DNA of 14,828 bases from CAVPRW01 sp046727435 [NCBI: bacterium] (GTDB lineage: Bacteria > Tectomicrobia > Entotheonellia > J063), in the NCBI GenBank assembly GCA_046727435.1, contig JBKPCR010000459.1, forward strand, positions 1 through 14,828. Reading direction: 5' to 3'. The stretch's first letter is position 1; each line of letters starts with the position of its first letter. Shown one piece after another: positions 14,001-14,828 of this stretch. The position numbers were made by a program, and so were the translations under genes. A model generated the notes under the pieces. That model worked only from the letters and a program-made list of their open reading frames with translations. It made no database searches and was not told the origin of the DNA.

Positions 14001-14321
14001 ATGTTCTTCGAACTACGGCAGTATCGCACGCGACCTGGACAACGGGAGAAGTGGGTGAAATTCATGGAGGAAGAAATTATTCCGTTCCAGGTTGCCAGGG
14101 GTATGGTTATCGTTGGCAGCTTCATTGGCCAGGAAGAAGAGGATCTATACGTCTGGATTCGTCGCTTCGAAAGCGAGGAAGAGCGGAAGCGTCAGTACGA
14201 CGCCGTCTATGAAAGCGACCACTGGAAAAATGTCATCGCCCCCCAAGTCCCCATGATGATTGACCGCGAAGCGATCAAAGTCACCCGCATTGAGGCCACG
14301 CCTAAATCAGTGATTCAGTAG
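14001..14321 (+). CDS. NIPSNAP-family protein
   Basis: This 106-residue protein starts at ATG 14001, with AAGGAG at good spacing; the frame is open further upstream, but only this start has a binding site. It matches the NIPSNAP pattern: FFELRQYRTRPGQREKW at the start, EEEIIPFQVARGMVIVGSF (23-41), DLYVWIRRFESEEERKRQ (48-65) and VYESDHW (69-75). The family has a ferredoxin-like dimeric alpha/beta-barrel fold. In bacteria it is often encoded next to catabolic oxidoreductases, with no settled activity. It lies 153 bp ahead of an SDR gene on the same strand, so the two may be co-transcribed and work in one catabolic step. An 18-codon open frame directly after its stop is probably not a gene. Confidence 0.88.
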   Translation: MFFELRQYRTRPGQREKWVKFMEEEIIPFQVARGMVIVGSFIGQEEEDLYVWIRRFESEEERKRQYDAVYESDHWKNVIAPQVPMMIDREAIKVTRIEATPKSVIQ

Positions 14322-14474
14322 ATGCGTTTTCTTGTCGCACTGCTCGGACCACAGCGGCCCGCTGGGTCATCCCTACTATAGAGGTGAGGGAATGGTGTGA
14401 ACATCTTCCACGCGGGTGGGGCCGCAGGTAACGTTATGCAGGGGCGACCCAGCAGGCCGCCCGCGGAGGGAGTC

Positions 14475-14828
14475 ATGATGACATTGCAGGATAAGGTGGC
14501 GCTCGTGACCGGCGGCAGCCGCGGCATCGGTCGCGCGATCTGTCTTGGCCTGGCGGCCATGGGCGCTAAGGTTGTGGTTGCAGCTCGAACTGAAGTAGAC
14601 ACCTCCGCGGGCACCACGTTCGAGAAATTGGCCTCGGGGACCGTTCACACCACGACGCAGATGATACAGCGGCGGGGCGGCACGGCCATCGGGATCCGAT
14701 GTGACGTCACGCAGATCGAGGACATTCGCCGCCTGGTTGAGCGTACATTAGACCATTTCGGACACCTCGATGTGGTGGTGAACAACGCCGGGGTTGACTG
14801 CGAATCGCCGGTGGTGGATCTGGATGTC
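14475..14828 (+). CDS. SDR-family NAD(P)-dependent oxidoreductase, 5' part
   Basis: The first 118 residues are present and the right edge cuts the gene. The Rossmann signature TGGSRGIGR (12-20) is followed by AARTE at the end of strand 2, where the coenzyme preference is set, then CDVTQ (76-80) and NNAG (103-106). All are typical of classical SDRs. The stretch between AARTE and the RRGG turn is longer than in the shortest members (about 28 residues), a pattern seen in SDR subfamilies with an extended beta2-alpha3 loop. The catalytic Ser, Tyr and Lys lie beyond the window. Starts at 14475 and 14478 are both possible, with GGAGGG upstream at 14465-14470. Substrate unknown. Confidence 0.9.
   Translation, partial: MMTLQDKVALVTGGSRGIGRAICLGLAAMGAKVVVAARTEVDTSAGTTFEKLASGTVHTTTQMIQRRGGTAIGIRCDVTQIEDIRRLVERTLDHFGHLDVVVNNAGVDCESPVVDLDV

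Noticed and set aside
14322-14378. 18-codon frame starting directly after the NIPSNAP stop.
   Set aside because: No independent ribosome-binding site or conserved pattern; too short to support.
1-14828. tRNA, rRNA and CRISPR arrays.
   Set aside because: No TPsiC-like arm within a cloverleaf, no rRNA-like conserved stretch and no regularly spaced repeats of 25-40 bp were seen by eye.

Overview
The window is a piece of a GC-rich bacterial chromosome, probably from an uncultured soil or sediment lineage. The gene mix fits groups such as Rokubacteria, Methylomirabilota (NC10) or Tectomicrobia: an F420/FMN luciferase-like oxidoreductase, a CaiB/BaiF CoA-transferase, a hydantoinase, a NIPSNAP protein, an SDR and a KaiC-like ATPase with histidine kinases. 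This placement is an inference from gene content. No rRNA or tRNA gene is present to anchor it.

Layout. (1) 1-739: the first 20 codons of a minus-strand gene leaving the left edge, then a minus-strand four-helix membrane protein. (2) 740-1888: about 1.15 kb with no convincing gene, including an AT-rich part with a palindrome and a good sigma-70-like promoter. (3) 1889-3159: a decayed two-gene unit. The first gene is a phage gp32-like zinc-binding ssDNA-binding protein with two apparent frameshifts in homopolymers. The second is a brxL (BREX Lon-like AAA+ protein) whose middle is missing, so that the N-terminal segment runs straight into the C-terminal segment. (4) 3160-3898: non-coding, with several short inverted and direct repeats that look like the ends of a lost insertion sequence or a MITE. 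(5) 3899-9120: four minus-strand metabolic genes, transcribed in the order CoA-transferase, LLM oxidoreductase, CinA-like protein, dihydropyrimidinase-family hydrolase. Hairpins and a heptamer tandem repeat lie between them. (6) 9121-9510: a divergent intergenic region with a 9-bp inverted repeat and two interleaved inverted repeats in the presumed leader of the next operon. (7) 9511-13582: four overlapping plus-strand genes for a double-domain KaiC-like ATPase, a stand-alone receiver, a receiver-histidine kinase, and a receiver-coiled-coil-HisKA_2 kinase. (8) 13583-14828: a 0.4-kb gap, a NIPSNAP-family protein, and the start of an SDR oxidoreductase cut by the right edge.

The two most interesting areas are the remnant defence locus (gp32-like SSB plus internally deleted BrxL, beside transposon-like repeats) and the translationally coupled KaiC-like/two-component cassette. 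The cassette has no DNA-binding output domain, and its leader could fold in two alternative ways. The minus-strand metabolic block looks catabolic, but its substrate cannot be read from the sequence. Its CinA-like protein has a C-terminal amidase-like domain that lacks the usual catalytic residues.
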